Assembly: GCA_023417735.1 (NCBI GenBank)
Contig: JAEZEK010000193.1
Span: 1-14,713, forward strand
Source of the DNA: Pseudomonadota bacterium
GTDB lineage: Bacteria > Pseudomonadota > Alphaproteobacteria > Rhizobiales > Afifellaceae
Direction: 5' to 3'
Length of the DNA: 14,713 bases
Positions 1 to 8,111 of this stretch are shown here, in pieces (position 1 is the stretch's first letter; each line of letters opens with the position of its first letter). The translations under genes and the position numbers were made by a program. The notes below the pieces were generated by a model, which worked only from the letters and a program-made list of their open reading frames with translations, did not search any database and had not been told where the DNA came from.

Positions 1-878
<878 letters not shown>

Positions 879-980
879 GCAGGCATCCGGCGCGCGCTCG
901 GTCGCCGCCAAGAGGGTATGTAGGCGAGACCTTCGCCAGACGCGAGGACCGACCGGGCCCTCGAAGCGCCAGAATGGCGA

Positions 981-1009
981 TTGCGACCCGAGGAGGATGC
1001 CTCCATATT
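981..1009 (+). promoter_or_regulatory. Candidate promoter of the RES-Xre toxin-antitoxin operon
   Basis: A -35-like TTGCGA (981-986) and a -10-like CATATT (1004-1009) are separated by exactly 17 bases; each matches the sigma-70 consensus at 4 of 6 positions. Transcription would begin near 1016, leaving a leader of about 21 bases before the preferred antitoxin start. The spacer contains a small perfect inverted repeat, GGAGG-atg-CCTCC (992-1004). This is a by-eye call in GC-rich DNA, but it agrees with the operator and ribosome binding site that follow. Confidence 0.4.
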
Positions 1010-1027
1010 GTCCGAAAGAACGGTCAA
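1008..1027. promoter_or_regulatory. Hyphenated palindrome, candidate autoregulatory operator of the Xre antitoxin
   Basis: The sequence has the form TTGnCCG-n6-CGGnCAA, with six of the seven outer base pairs symmetric. It starts inside the proposed -10 box, covers the predicted transcription start, and ends in the Shine-Dalgarno AAAGGAG (1026-1032). Xre-type antitoxins, alone or complexed with toxin, commonly repress their own operon by binding such palindromes. That this one is bound is inference. Confidence 0.45.
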
Positions 1028-1036
1028 AGGAGCGGC

Positions 1037-1465
1037 ATGATGGTTCAGCCGGCCAAGAAGCCGCCGTTCGACGGGCCTCGGCAGCGGGCGCGACGCAGCA
1101 TTCCGACGCGCGTTTCGATCGCGGGCCTGATGGACGATCGCGGCGCCCTCGACGTGGCCGAAGTGGCCGAAACCTTCGGCATGTCGAAAGCGCAGCTCGC
1201 CGAGACGGCCGGCCTGGCGCGGGAGGTGTTCCAGAAGGCGAGCCGCCGCGGCAGCCCGAAGGCGCAGAGCCGGGTGCGCGAGATGGTCGAGATCATCAGC
1301 CTGGTCCAGACGTGGGCGGGCGGCCCGGCGCAGGCCATGGCCTGGTACCGCGCCGAGCCGATCCCCGCCTTCGGCGGGCGCACCGCCGAGGCTCTCGTGA
1401 AGACCGGCCAGGCGGCTGCGGTGCGCGACTACGTCGACCACCTGGCGACGGGCGGCTACGCCTGA
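1037..1465 (+). CDS. Xre/MbcA/ParS-type antitoxin of a RES-Xre toxin-antitoxin pair
   Basis: The 142-residue product has a helix-turn-helix region (DVAEVAETFGMSKAQLAETAGL and the stretch after it). It ends in the MbcA/ParS/Xre toxin-binding domain (DUF2384), seen as the block around AWYRAEPIPAFGGRTAEAL and ending DYVDHLATGGYA. This domain typically blocks the active site of the RES toxin encoded next door. ATG 1037 is preferred because AAAGGAG (1026-1032) lies just upstream; a second ATG at 1040 has even better spacing (7 bases). An in-frame ATG at 974 would lengthen the protein by 21 residues, but it lies upstream of the proposed promoter and has no clear Shine-Dalgarno. The stop codon overlaps the GAGG that serves the toxin gene, so the two are probably translationally coupled with antitoxin made first. 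Confidence 0.88.
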   Translation: MMVQPAKKPPFDGPRQRARRSIPTRVSIAGLMDDRGALDVAEVAETFGMSKAQLAETAGLAREVFQKASRRGSPKAQSRVREMVEIISLVQTWAGGPAQAMAWYRAEPIPAFGGRTAEALVKTGQAAAVRDYVDHLATGGYA

Positions 1466-1475
1466 GGCCGATCTC

Positions 1476-1994
1476 GTGAGGTTCCGGGGCGAGGCGTTCA
1501 GGGCGCACGACCCGAACTGGTCCTGGACGCCGCTCTCCGGCGCCGGCGCGGCCCTGAAGGGCCGGCGCTTCAACTGGCCGGGCCTCGACACGCTCTACCT
1601 GTCGCTCAGCTTCAAGACCGCGTTCCGCGAGGTCTCGGCCGGCTTCGCACATCGGCTGACGCCCTACGTGCTGTGCAGCTATGACGTGGATTGCGCGGAC
1701 ATTGCCGACCTGCGGACCGACGCCGGCCGCGCCTCGCACGGCGTCGCGCTCGAGCATCTCGCCTGCGCCTGGGGCGATGCCCTAATCGCGCGCCGGGAGC
1801 CCGAATCGTGGGGAATCGTCCGCCGGCTGCTGGCGTACGGCTGCGCCGGCATCCTCGTCCCGAGCTTCGCCAACGGCGCCACGGCCGACGACCAGAACCT
1901 CGTCCTGTGGCGCTGGGGCCCGGACCTGCCGCACAAGGTGACGGTCTACGACCCGACCGGCAAGCTGCCGAAGAACCAGCTGTCGTGGTCGTAG
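1476..1994 (+). CDS. RES-domain toxin (NAD+-depleting family)
   Basis: RES-domain toxins have an ADP-ribosyltransferase-like fold. Characterised relatives (MbcT and the Pseudomonas Res toxin) deplete cellular NAD+, and ParT modifies a host enzyme. The 172-residue product shows the domain hallmarks: an FRAHDP opening, SGAGAALKGRRFNWPG, LYLSLSFKTAFREV, then DIADLRTD and a late NLVLWRWG. Arg31, Tyr41 and Glu52 fall at the spacing I recall for the catalytic Arg-Tyr-Glu set. The common GGRWN is GRRFN here. It starts at GTG 1476, 8 bases after GAGG (1464-1467), which overlaps the antitoxin stop. The pair looks intact; activity is inferred from the family. Confidence 0.9.
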   Translation: MRFRGEAFRAHDPNWSWTPLSGAGAALKGRRFNWPGLDTLYLSLSFKTAFREVSAGFAHRLTPYVLCSYDVDCADIADLRTDAGRASHGVALEHLACAWGDALIARREPESWGIVRRLLAYGCAGILVPSFANGATADDQNLVLWRWGPDLPHKVTVYDPTGKLPKNQLSWS

Positions 1995-2038
1995 ACGTCC
2001 GAGGCGATGCGGCGACGCAGGCGGCGCGTCCCGATCTT

Positions 2039-2080
2039 CGAAGCCGGCGCTCTCGCGTCAGGCGAAGCCGGCTTTCCGGC
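2039..2080. repeat. 10-base direct repeat with palindrome and hairpin upstream of pcaH
   Basis: CGAAGCCGGC occurs at 2039-2048 and again at 2063-2072, 24 bases apart from start to start. The second copy sits in a perfect 10-base palindrome AAGCCGGCTT (2065-2074) and can also form GCCGG-cttt-CCGGC (2067-2080). It lies between the toxin gene and pcaH. It could be a regulator site for pcaHG or a weak 3' hairpin for the toxin mRNA, but no T-run follows. It does not match any PcaQ or PcaR/PcaU site I can recall. Confidence 0.35.
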
Positions 2081-2108
2081 ATGGCAGGCTGCGCGGCTGC
2101 GCTATATC
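2081..2108 (+). promoter_or_regulatory. Weak candidate promoter for pcaHG
   Basis: ATGGCA (2081-2086) and TATATC (2103-2108) are 16 bases apart, each matching the consensus at 4 of 6 positions. The start would be near 2115, giving a short leader ahead of the pcaH Shine-Dalgarno. The upstream repeat abuts the -35 element, as expected for a regulated promoter. The call is tentative. Confidence 0.3.
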
Positions 2109-2135
2109 AGGACCGGATCGAAGAGGGAGGGCGCC

Positions 2136-2846
2136 ATGACCGCCAATGCCTACCGGATCCGCGACTGGCACTCGCATCCGCCCTACAATTTCCCCGACTA
2201 CAAGTCGACGGCGCTGAGGTCGCCCACCAAGCCGCTCATCCCGATGAAGCACACGCTCTCGGAGCTGACCGGGCCGGTCTACGGCCACGAGAAGGTCGGC
2301 GCGCTCGACGCGGATCTCACCCGGAACGGGGCCAGGAACGGCGAGCCGCTCGGCGAGCGCATCGTCGTGACCGGCCGCGGCCTCGACGAGGACGGGCGCC
2401 CGGTCCGCAACACGCTGGTGGAAGTCTGGCAGGCGAACGCCGCCGGGCGCTACGTCCACAAGGTGGACCAGCATCTCGCGCCGCTCGATCCGAACTTCTT
2501 CGGCGGCGGACGCTGCGTCACCGACGACGAGGGCCGCTACCGCTTCTATTCGATCAAGCCGGGCGCCTATCCCTGGGGCAACCACCACAATGCCTGGCGC
2601 CCCAACCACATCCATTTCTCGCTGCTCGGGCCGTCCATCGCGACCCGCCTCGTGACGCAGATGTACTTCCCGGGCGACCCCCTCCTCGACCTCGACCCGA
2701 TCTATCTGAGCGCACCGGCGGGGGCGCGCGAGCGGCTGGTCTCGGAGTTCTCGATCGACGTCACCGAGCCGGGCTTCGCGCTCGGCTACGTGTTCGACAT
2801 CGTGCTGCGCGGGCGCGAGGAAACGCCGATGGAGCCGCCGAGATGA
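2136..2846 (+). CDS. pcaH: Protocatechuate 3,4-dioxygenase beta subunit
   Basis: This is the iron(III)-bearing subunit of the intradiol dioxygenase that opens protocatechuate to beta-carboxy-cis,cis-muconate, the first step of the protocatechuate branch of the beta-ketoadipate pathway. The 236-residue product is of normal length. The four iron ligands are present: Tyr106 (GRYVHK), Tyr145 (KPGAYPWGN), His158 and His160 (RPNHIHF). Each is offset by two from the Pseudomonas enzyme (108, 147, 160, 162). The family blocks VEVWQANAAGRY, HLAPLDPNFFGGGR and FDIVLRGR are also clear. ATG 2136 is chosen for the Shine-Dalgarno GAGGGAGG (2123-2130) and because it gives the family N-terminus; a longer frame from 2007 adds unrelated residues. 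The stop overlaps the pcaG start. Confidence 0.97.
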   Translation: MTANAYRIRDWHSHPPYNFPDYKSTALRSPTKPLIPMKHTLSELTGPVYGHEKVGALDADLTRNGARNGEPLGERIVVTGRGLDEDGRPVRNTLVEVWQANAAGRYVHKVDQHLAPLDPNFFGGGRCVTDDEGRYRFYSIKPGAYPWGNHHNAWRPNHIHFSLLGPSIATRLVTQMYFPGDPLLDLDPIYLSAPAGARERLVSEFSIDVTEPGFALGYVFDIVLRGREETPMEPPR

Positions 2847-3433
2847 CGCTGAAGCAGACCCCCTCCCAGACGGTCGGGCCCTATTTCGCCTACGGCCTGA
2901 CGGCCGAGCAGTACGGCTACCCGCACGATGCGCTCGCCGGCGGCAAGGTCGCCGACGAGCTCTGCACCGGCGAGCGCATCCACGTCACCGGGCGCGTCTT
3001 CGACGGCGAAGGCGTGGCGATCGACGACGTGATGATCGAGATCTGGCAGGCCGATTCCGAAGGCCGCTACCTCCATCCGGAAGACGGGCGCGCATCGAAC
3101 AGCGTGTTCACCGGCTTCGGCCGCTACGGCACCGGCACGGACCCGCAGAACCGCTACCTGTTCGAGACGGTGAAGCCGGGCTCGGTGGACGGGGTGCAGG
3201 CGCCGCACATCAACGTGATCCTGTTCATGCGCGGGCAGCTGAGCCACCTCTACACGCGGATCTACTTTTCCGACGAGGACGAGGCGAACGGGCGCGACCC
3301 GGTGCTCCAGAGCGTGCCGGAAGAGCGGCGGAGGACGCTGGTCGCCAGCCGCGAGGACATGCCGATCGGCACCGTCTACCGGTTCGACATCCACATGCAG
3401 GGCGACGACGAGACCGTCTTCTTCGACGTCTGA
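2843..3433 (+). CDS. pcaG: Protocatechuate 3,4-dioxygenase alpha subunit
   Basis: This is the structural partner of PcaH in the cytoplasmic alpha-beta oligomer. The 196-residue product is of normal length and has the typical N-terminus TPSQTVGPYFAYGLT. It shares the core fold of PcaH (MIEIWQADSEGRYLHP, RYLFETVKPG) and ends in RFDIHMQGDDETVFFDV. At the position of the two iron histidines of PcaH it has His122-Ile-Asn124 (APHINV). One ligand is therefore lost, as expected for the non-metal-binding alpha chain. The ATG overlaps the pcaH TGA (ATGA), indicating translational coupling and equal synthesis. Confidence 0.97.
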   Translation: MTLKQTPSQTVGPYFAYGLTAEQYGYPHDALAGGKVADELCTGERIHVTGRVFDGEGVAIDDVMIEIWQADSEGRYLHPEDGRASNSVFTGFGRYGTGTDPQNRYLFETVKPGSVDGVQAPHINVILFMRGQLSHLYTRIYFSDEDEANGRDPVLQSVPEERRRTLVASREDMPIGTVYRFDIHMQGDDETVFFDV

Positions 3434-3456
3434 CGCCGGAGGAGATTGCTTCTCTC

Positions 3457-4296
3457 ATGACCGAACCCTGCATCATCACCGTCGCAATCACGGGGTCCGT
3501 GCCGCGGAAGGCCGACAATCCGGCCGTTCCGGTCACCGTGCCCGAGCAGGTGGAATCGACCCAGGCCGCCTTCGAGGCGGGCGCCTCCATCGTCCACGTC
3601 CATGTGCGGGACGAGGCGGAGCGCCCGTCTTCCGACCCCGACCTCTTCGCGGCCTTCCTCGACGGCGTGCGAAAGCACTGTCCCGGCATGATCGTGCAGT
3701 TCTCGACCGGCGGGCGGGGCCGGGACGCCGCGGCGCGCGGCTCGATGCTGCACCTCCGGCCGGACATGGCCTCGCTTGCGACCGGCTCCGTCAACTTTCC
3801 CGACTCCGTCTACGAGAACCCGCCCGATCTCGTAGCGGAGCTCGCCGCGCGCATGCTCGAGCACGGCGTGAAACCCGAGATCGAGATCTTCGACCTCGCC
3901 ATGCTCTATGCGGCCCACGCAATGGTGGAGGCCGGCGAGATCGCGCGGCCGGCCCACGTCCAGTTCGTGTTCGGCCTCAGGAACGCCCTGCCGCCGCTCC
4001 GGCAGATCCTCGAATTCGAGATCGCGGAACTGAAGCGGCTGATGCCGGACGCGACCTGGACGACCGCCGGCATCGGCCGCAGCCAGCTCGACATGAACAG
4101 GCTGGCGCTGGAGCTCGGCGGCCATTGCCGCACCGGGCTCGAGGACAACATCCGGTTCGACCGGAGCCGGCTGGCGAGGAGCAATGCGGAGCTCGTCGCC
4201 CGCGTCGCCGACCTCTGCTCCGAGTTCGGCCGCCGGCCCGCTTCGGCCCCAGAGACGCGCCGGATCCTGTCGCTGCCGCCGCACCCGGGCCAGTAG
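3457..4296 (+). CDS. Beta-keto acid cleavage enzyme (BKACE, DUF849), possibly acting on beta-ketoadipate
   Basis: Members condense a beta-keto acid with acetyl-CoA and split it to acetoacetate plus a new acyl-CoA, using zinc. The founding member Kce acts on 3-keto-5-aminohexanoate. The 279-residue product has zinc ligands His47 and His49 (VHVHVRDE) and Glu229 in GLEDN. It also has QFSTGGRG, SLATGSVNF, KPEIEIFD, QFVFGLRN, WTTAGIGRSQ and the late RSNAELVARVADL. By recalled alignment, the acidic residue after the N-terminal TGA in Kce is replaced here (TGSVPRKAD), with Arg17 and Lys18 close by, which suggests an acidic rather than an amino substrate. It lies 23 bases after pcaG on the same strand. 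A Shine-Dalgarno GGAGGAG (3438-3444) lies 12 bases before the ATG, slightly far. The family call is firm; the substrate is inference. Confidence 0.93.
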   Translation: MTEPCIITVAITGSVPRKADNPAVPVTVPEQVESTQAAFEAGASIVHVHVRDEAERPSSDPDLFAAFLDGVRKHCPGMIVQFSTGGRGRDAAARGSMLHLRPDMASLATGSVNFPDSVYENPPDLVAELAARMLEHGVKPEIEIFDLAMLYAAHAMVEAGEIARPAHVQFVFGLRNALPPLRQILEFEIAELKRLMPDATWTTAGIGRSQLDMNRLALELGGHCRTGLEDNIRFDRSRLARSNAELVARVADLCSEFGRRPASAPETRRILSLPPHPGQ

Positions 4297-4299
4297 CGC

Positions 4300-5214
4300 C
4301 TATTCGACCGGGGACGCGAGGCTCGTGACGACCTCCGCCTCCTCAACAGGCTTCGTTTCCGCATAGGGGCCGATCGGGCGGAGCATCAGCTTGTCGAGGT
4401 TCGACTGCCCCCACGGCGCCGGCCCGACCAAGCGGATCTCTCGGGCGGCCGCGGCAGGCTCGGAAGCCTCGGCCTGGTCCACGGCTTCCGTCGCGGGCGA
4501 GGCAAAGGAGGCCTGGACCACATGGCCCTCCGGCTGCCCCGGACGGGCCCGGGGAAGGTGCTCGAACACGGGTTCCGCGGGCGCGGCATCGAACGAGCGC
4601 GAAGCGGTGGACATCGGCGCGGATGCGGGCCCGCACGTGCAGCTCTCGACCAGCTGCTGGCGATAGCGGAACGCCGCCGGCAGCCTGGAATACGGTTCGC
4701 CGCGCACGGAAACCATGTCCTCCGCCTCGTCGCGGCCGGCGTCATAGGCGTAGAGCTGGGCGCCCGGGCAGCGCGCGCTGCAGGCGTCGGCATCGGCGGC
4801 GAAGCGGTCGCGCGAGGTGGAGAAGCTGATCGGGAAGTAATAGCCGTCGCAGGTCCGGACGCACATCGTTCGGAAGGTCCCGCTCCGCGCCAGCGTCCGG
4901 CCGGGCTCGCGGATGACCTCCTCCGCCGCGCGGCGGGGCGCCGGTGCGCTCTTCCTTTCGACAGCCTGGCGTTGGATGGCCTGCCGGGGCGCGACCGCGG
5001 CCGTCGCCTGCGAGCGTGCCGGCCGCCGGCAGCCTTCCGCGACGAGGCGGGCGCGGATCATGGAAAGGCGACCGGCCTCGCCTGCCGTCACGCCGCCCGC
5101 CATGATCCGCATCTCCTGGCTTTCGAGCGCAAAGCAGTTGGACGCTTCGGCCGGGCCGCCGAGCGCCAGCACGAGCCCAGCGAAAGCAGTTGCAAATACA
5201 TGGCTTTTCCGCAT
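4300..5214 (-). CDS. Secreted cysteine-rich DUF2865 protein of unknown function
   Basis: The 304-residue product starts with a signal peptide (MRKSHVFATAFAGLVLALGG) with likely cleavage after PAEA, residue 24. A basic, Ala/Pro/Gln-rich linker follows (about 65-105). The DUF2865 core then has TMCVRTCDGYYFPISFSTSR, DACSARCPGAQLYAY and the conserved EPYSRLPAAFRYR. The tail is acidic and low in complexity. Eight cysteines (27, 62, 118, 122, 145, 149, 192, 194) suggest disulfides after export to the periplasm or cell surface. The family is widespread in Hyphomicrobiales; I know of no established function. ATG 5214 is chosen for the signal peptide and AGGGGAG four bases upstream; the frame remains open far upstream but is antisense-like. 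It lies downstream of ppc on the same strand and is convergent with the BKACE gene, only 3 bases apart. Confidence 0.85.
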   Translation of the reverse strand: MRKSHVFATAFAGLVLALGGPAEASNCFALESQEMRIMAGGVTAGEAGRLSMIRARLVAEGCRRPARSQATAAVAPRQAIQRQAVERKSAPAPRRAAEEVIREPGRTLARSGTFRTMCVRTCDGYYFPISFSTSRDRFAADADACSARCPGAQLYAYDAGRDEAEDMVSVRGEPYSRLPAAFRYRQQLVESCTCGPASAPMSTASRSFDAAPAEPVFEHLPRARPGQPEGHVVQASFASPATEAVDQAEASEPAAAAREIRLVGPAPWGQSNLDKLMLRPIGPYAETKPVEEAEVVTSLASPVE

Positions 5215-5218
5215 CGCA

Positions 5219-5256
5219 CTCCCCTGCCGCAGATGGGACCGAAAAGCGGCAGAGGG
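5219..5256 (-). promoter_or_regulatory. Hairpin that sequesters the ribosome binding site of the DUF2865 gene
   Basis: Read on the minus strand, a left arm (5256-5246) pairs with a right arm (5230-5221) to form 10 base pairs with one bulged base and a 15-base loop. The core is the perfect 7-base pair CTGCCGC/GCGGCAG. The right arm contains AGGGG of the Shine-Dalgarno AGGGGAG (5225-5219), which sits 4 bases from the ATG. Such a structure would limit translation unless opened. No T-run follows, so it is not an intrinsic terminator for ppc. Confidence 0.45.
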
Positions 5257-5336
5257 TGGATCGGTTCCGTGACGGGGACGATCGGGCGGCGAATTCGGTG
5301 AACGGCGTGCGGGAGATCCGGCTCGCGGGGGACCAC

Positions 5337-8111
5337 CTATCCGGTGTTCCGCAGGCCGGCGGCGATGCCGTTGATCGAAATGAGAATGCCGCGCTGGGCC
5401 TTCTCGTCGACCTGGCCGGCCCGCCAGCGGCGAAGCAGTTCCACCTGGAGATGGTTCAGCGGCGCGATATAGGCGAAGCGGTGCGCGATCGAGCGGGCGA
5501 GCGTCGGATTGTCCGCCAGCCGCTCCAGGCGTCCGGTGATCTCTTCGAGATGCCGCGTCGTGCGGTGCCACTCGGCCTCGATCGCGCCGAACACCCTCTC
5601 GGCGAGCGCCGGATCGGGCACCAGCTCGGCGTAGCGCGCGGCCATGCCGGGATCCGCCTTGGCGAGCACCATGTCCATGTTCGAGAGCAGCGCACGGAAG
5701 AACGGCCATTCCCCGTTCATCCGGGCGAGCAGCGCAAGCCGGGCCTCGGGGTCGTGCGCCAGGAACGCCTCGACCGCCGAGCCGAAGCCGTACCAGCCCG
5801 GCAGGGCCACCCGGCTCTGCCCCCAGGAGAAGGACCAGGGGATCGCGCGCAGGTCCTCGATGCTCCGCGTCGCCTTTCGCGAGGCGGGGCGTGAGCCGAT
5901 GTTGAGCTGCGCGATCTCGGAAATCGGCGTGGCGGCATAGAAATAGTCGGTGAACTCGGGCGTTCCGTAGACTAGCTCGCGGTATGCCCGCATGCTTTCG
6001 GCGGAGAGCGCGGCCGCCGCGTCCAGGAACTCCGGAGCCGCCGTCTCCTCGCGGGCGAGCAGCGTCGCCTCAAGCGTCGCGGCCATGAGCGTCTCGAGGT
6101 TGCGCCGGCCGATCTCCGGGTTGGCGTATTTCGCGTTGATGACCTCGCCCTGCTCCGTCAGCCTGATCTGGCCCTTCACGGTCGCCGGCGGCTGGGCCAG
6201 GATGGCGTCGTAGCTCGGCCCCCCGCCACGGCCGACCGCGCCGCCACGGCCGTGGAAGAGCCGGAGGGTGAGGCCCGGCTTCTCTTCGAAGAGCCGCGCG
6301 AGCGCGGTGGAGGCGCAATAGAGCTCCCAGTTCGAGGTGAAATAGCCGCCGTCCTTGTTGCTGTCCGAATAGCCGAGCATCACGTCCTGCTCGGCGCCGG
6401 AATTCCGCATCATGGGCTCGATGCCGGGCAGGTCGTAGAAGCCGCGCATGATGGATTCGGCGGCGCGCAGATCCTCGATCGTCTCGAAGAGCGGGACGAC
6501 GATGAGGGCGAGCTTCGCATTGGCCGCCTCGTCGGGGGCGAGCGTCCCCCGCATCAGGCCGCACTCCTTCTGCAGGAGGAGCACCTCCAGGAGGTCGCTC
6601 ACGGCCTCGGTGTGGCTGATGATGTAGTGGCGGATCGCCTCGCGCCCGAAGCCGCGCCGGAGATCGAAGGCGGTCTCGAAGATGGCGAGTTCGGCCTCCG
6701 TCGCCGGCGAGTATTCGACCAGGGGCACCCGCAGGGGACGGGGATCCCGCAGCATCTTCAGAAGGAGGTCCCGCTTCTCGCCCTCGCCGAGCCGGGCATA
6801 AGCCGGCTCGATGCGGGCGGCGGCGAGAAGTTCCGCCACAACGGCCTCGTGCCGGTCGGAGGATTGGCGCAGGTCCGTCGTGGCGAGATGGAACCCGAAC
6901 ACCTCGGCGGCACGGATGAGGGGCTTCAGCCGCGTCGCGATCAGCGCCTGCCCGTGGTTGCGCCTGAGGGAATCCTCGATGGTCCGGAGGTCGCAGAGAA
7001 ACTCCGCCGCGCTGCCGTAGGCTTCGCCGCCATCGGCGTCCATCGCGGTGGCGGCCGCGCCGGCGAGCGCCACGAGGCTGGAGGCGAGCCGGGCGCGCAT
7101 GCCGATCAGCGCGCGCCGGTACGGCTCGTCCTCCAGGCGCGGATCGCGATTGCCCGAACGGTCGGCGAGCGCAAGGAGGTCCGCGCTGAACGTGACCAGC
7201 GCGCGTGACATCGACAGCTCCGCGAACAGGGCGTCGACCTCGTCGAGATAGTGCCGCAGAACGGTTTCGGCCTGCTGGGCGAGGGCCGTCCGCAGGGTCT
7301 CGGCGGTCACGTTGGGATTGCCGTCGCGATCGCCGCCGATCCAGTTGCCCATCCGGAAGAAGGGGGCAACCGGGCGGCCCAGCCGCTCCTCCAGCTCCGC
7401 ATAGAGGTCCGGGATCTCGCGAAGGAACGTCGTCCGGTAATAGCCGAGAACGTTCTTGATCTCGTCGTCCACGGTGAGCTTCACGGTGCGCAGCATCCGC
7501 GTCTGCCAGAGCTGGACCACGCGTGCCCGCAGCAACGCCTCGTTGGCCTTGCGCTCCCGCGGCGTGTCGAGGTGGTCGCGCGCGGTGAGGAGGTCCGCGA
7601 TCGCCCGCTCGGCGTCGAGCGTGGTCTGGCGCTGCACCTCGGTGGGGTGCGCCGTCAGCACCGGCGACACGAAGCTGCGCGACAGGGTGCGCGCGATCGT
7701 GTCGGCCGAGATGCCGGCATCGGCGAAGCGCTCGAACGCACGCGCGAGGCTGCCGTCCTGGTGCTCCTCGCGCGCCTCGTGAACGGCGCGGCGGCGGAGG
7801 TGATGGCGGTCCTCGGCGAGGTTGGCGAGATGCGAGAAGTAGCTGAAGGCGCGGATGACCGACACGGTTTCCGCGGGGCTGAGCCGCTTCAGGAGCGTGT
7901 CGAGGTTCCGGCCGGCCTCCGCGTCGTCCTTGCGCTGATAGGCGACCGAGAGCCGGCGGATCGCCTCCACGAGCTCGAATGCGGCCTCCCCGTCCTGCTC
8001 GCGTACGATGTCGCCGAGGATCTGGCCGAGGAAGCGCACGTCGTCGTAGAGGTGCCGATCCTTGTCCTCGGCCCGGCCCTCCTGTGCCGGCATGTCCATC
8101 AAAGCCGCCAT
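5337..8111 (-). CDS. ppc: Phosphoenolpyruvate carboxylase
   Basis: This cytoplasmic anaplerotic enzyme converts phosphoenolpyruvate and bicarbonate to oxaloacetate and phosphate. The product has 924 residues, a normal length. It shows [13 protein letters not shown] with catalytic His155, [12 protein letters not shown] (255-266), [16 protein letters not shown] (580-595) and the glycine-rich [17 protein letters not shown] (619-635). [16 protein letters not shown] follows, and the C-terminal NTG is present. The variant [10 protein letters not shown], rather than the enterobacterial GYSDSAKDAG, is common in actinobacterial and alphaproteobacterial enzymes. ATG 8111 is preferred because GAGGGG precedes it closely and it gives the family N-terminus; ATGs at 8099 and 8093 are alternatives, and the frame stays open to 8243 without family resemblance. 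The DUF2865 gene lies 122 bases downstream. Confidence 0.97.
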   Translation of the reverse strand: MAALMDMPAQEGRAEDKDRHLYDDVRFLGQILGDIVREQDGEAAFELVEAIRRLSVAYQRKDDAEAGRNLDTLLKRLSPAETVSVIRAFSYFSHLANLAEDRHHLRRRAVHEAREEHQDGSLARAFERFADAGISADTIARTLSRSFVSPVLTAHPTEVQRQTTLDAERAIADLLTARDHLDTPRERKANEALLRARVVQLWQTRMLRTVKLTVDDEIKNVLGYYRTTFLREIPDLYAELEERLGRPVAPFFRMGNWIGGDRDGNPNVTAETLRTALAQQAETVLRHYLDEVDALFAELSMSRALVTFSADLLALADRSGNRDPRLEDEPYRRALIGMRARLASSLVALAGAAATAMDADGGEAYGSAAEFLCDLRTIEDSLRRNHGQALIATRLKPLIRAAEVFGFHLATTDLRQSSDRHEAVVAELLAAARIEPAYARLGEGEKRDLLLKMLRDPRPLRVPLVEYSPATEAELAIFETAFDLRRGFGREAIRHYIISHTEAVSDLLEVLLLQKECGLMRGTLAPDEAANAKLALIVVPLFETIEDLRAAESIMRGFYDLPGIEPMMRNSGAEQDVMLGYSDSNKDGGYFTSNWELYCASTALARLFEEKPGLTLRLFHGRGGAVGRGGGPSYDAILAQPPATVKGQIRLTEQGEVINAKYANPEIGRRNLETLMAATLEATLLAREETAAPEFLDAAAALSAESMRAYRELVYGTPEFTDYFYAATPISEIAQLNIGSRPASRKATRSIEDLRAIPWSFSWGQSRVALPGWYGFGSAVEAFLAHDPEARLALLARMNGEWPFFRALLSNMDMVLAKADPGMAARYAELVPDPALAERVFGAIEAEWHRTTRHLEEITGRLERLADNPTLARSIAHRFAYIAPLNHLQVELLRRWRAGQVDEKAQRGILISINGIAAGLRNTG

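Noticed and set aside
974..1036. Longer antitoxin start at ATG 974
   Set aside because: It has no Shine-Dalgarno, lies upstream of the proposed promoter, and the added residues do not resemble the family, whereas ATG 1037/1040 follows AAAGGAG.
2007..2135. 43-codon N-terminal extension of PcaH
   Set aside because: The extra residues are Arg-rich and unlike PcaH. ATG 2136 has a strong ribosome binding site and gives the usual length.
1691..2842. Long plus-strand open frame leading into pcaG
   Set aside because: It is an out-of-frame shadow of the RES toxin and pcaH, rich in Arg and Pro, as expected in GC-rich DNA. Only the part from 2843 is a gene.
5215..5709. 165-codon upstream extension of the DUF2865 frame
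   Set aside because: It overlaps the end of ppc in another frame, and the signal peptide and Shine-Dalgarno fix the start at 5214.
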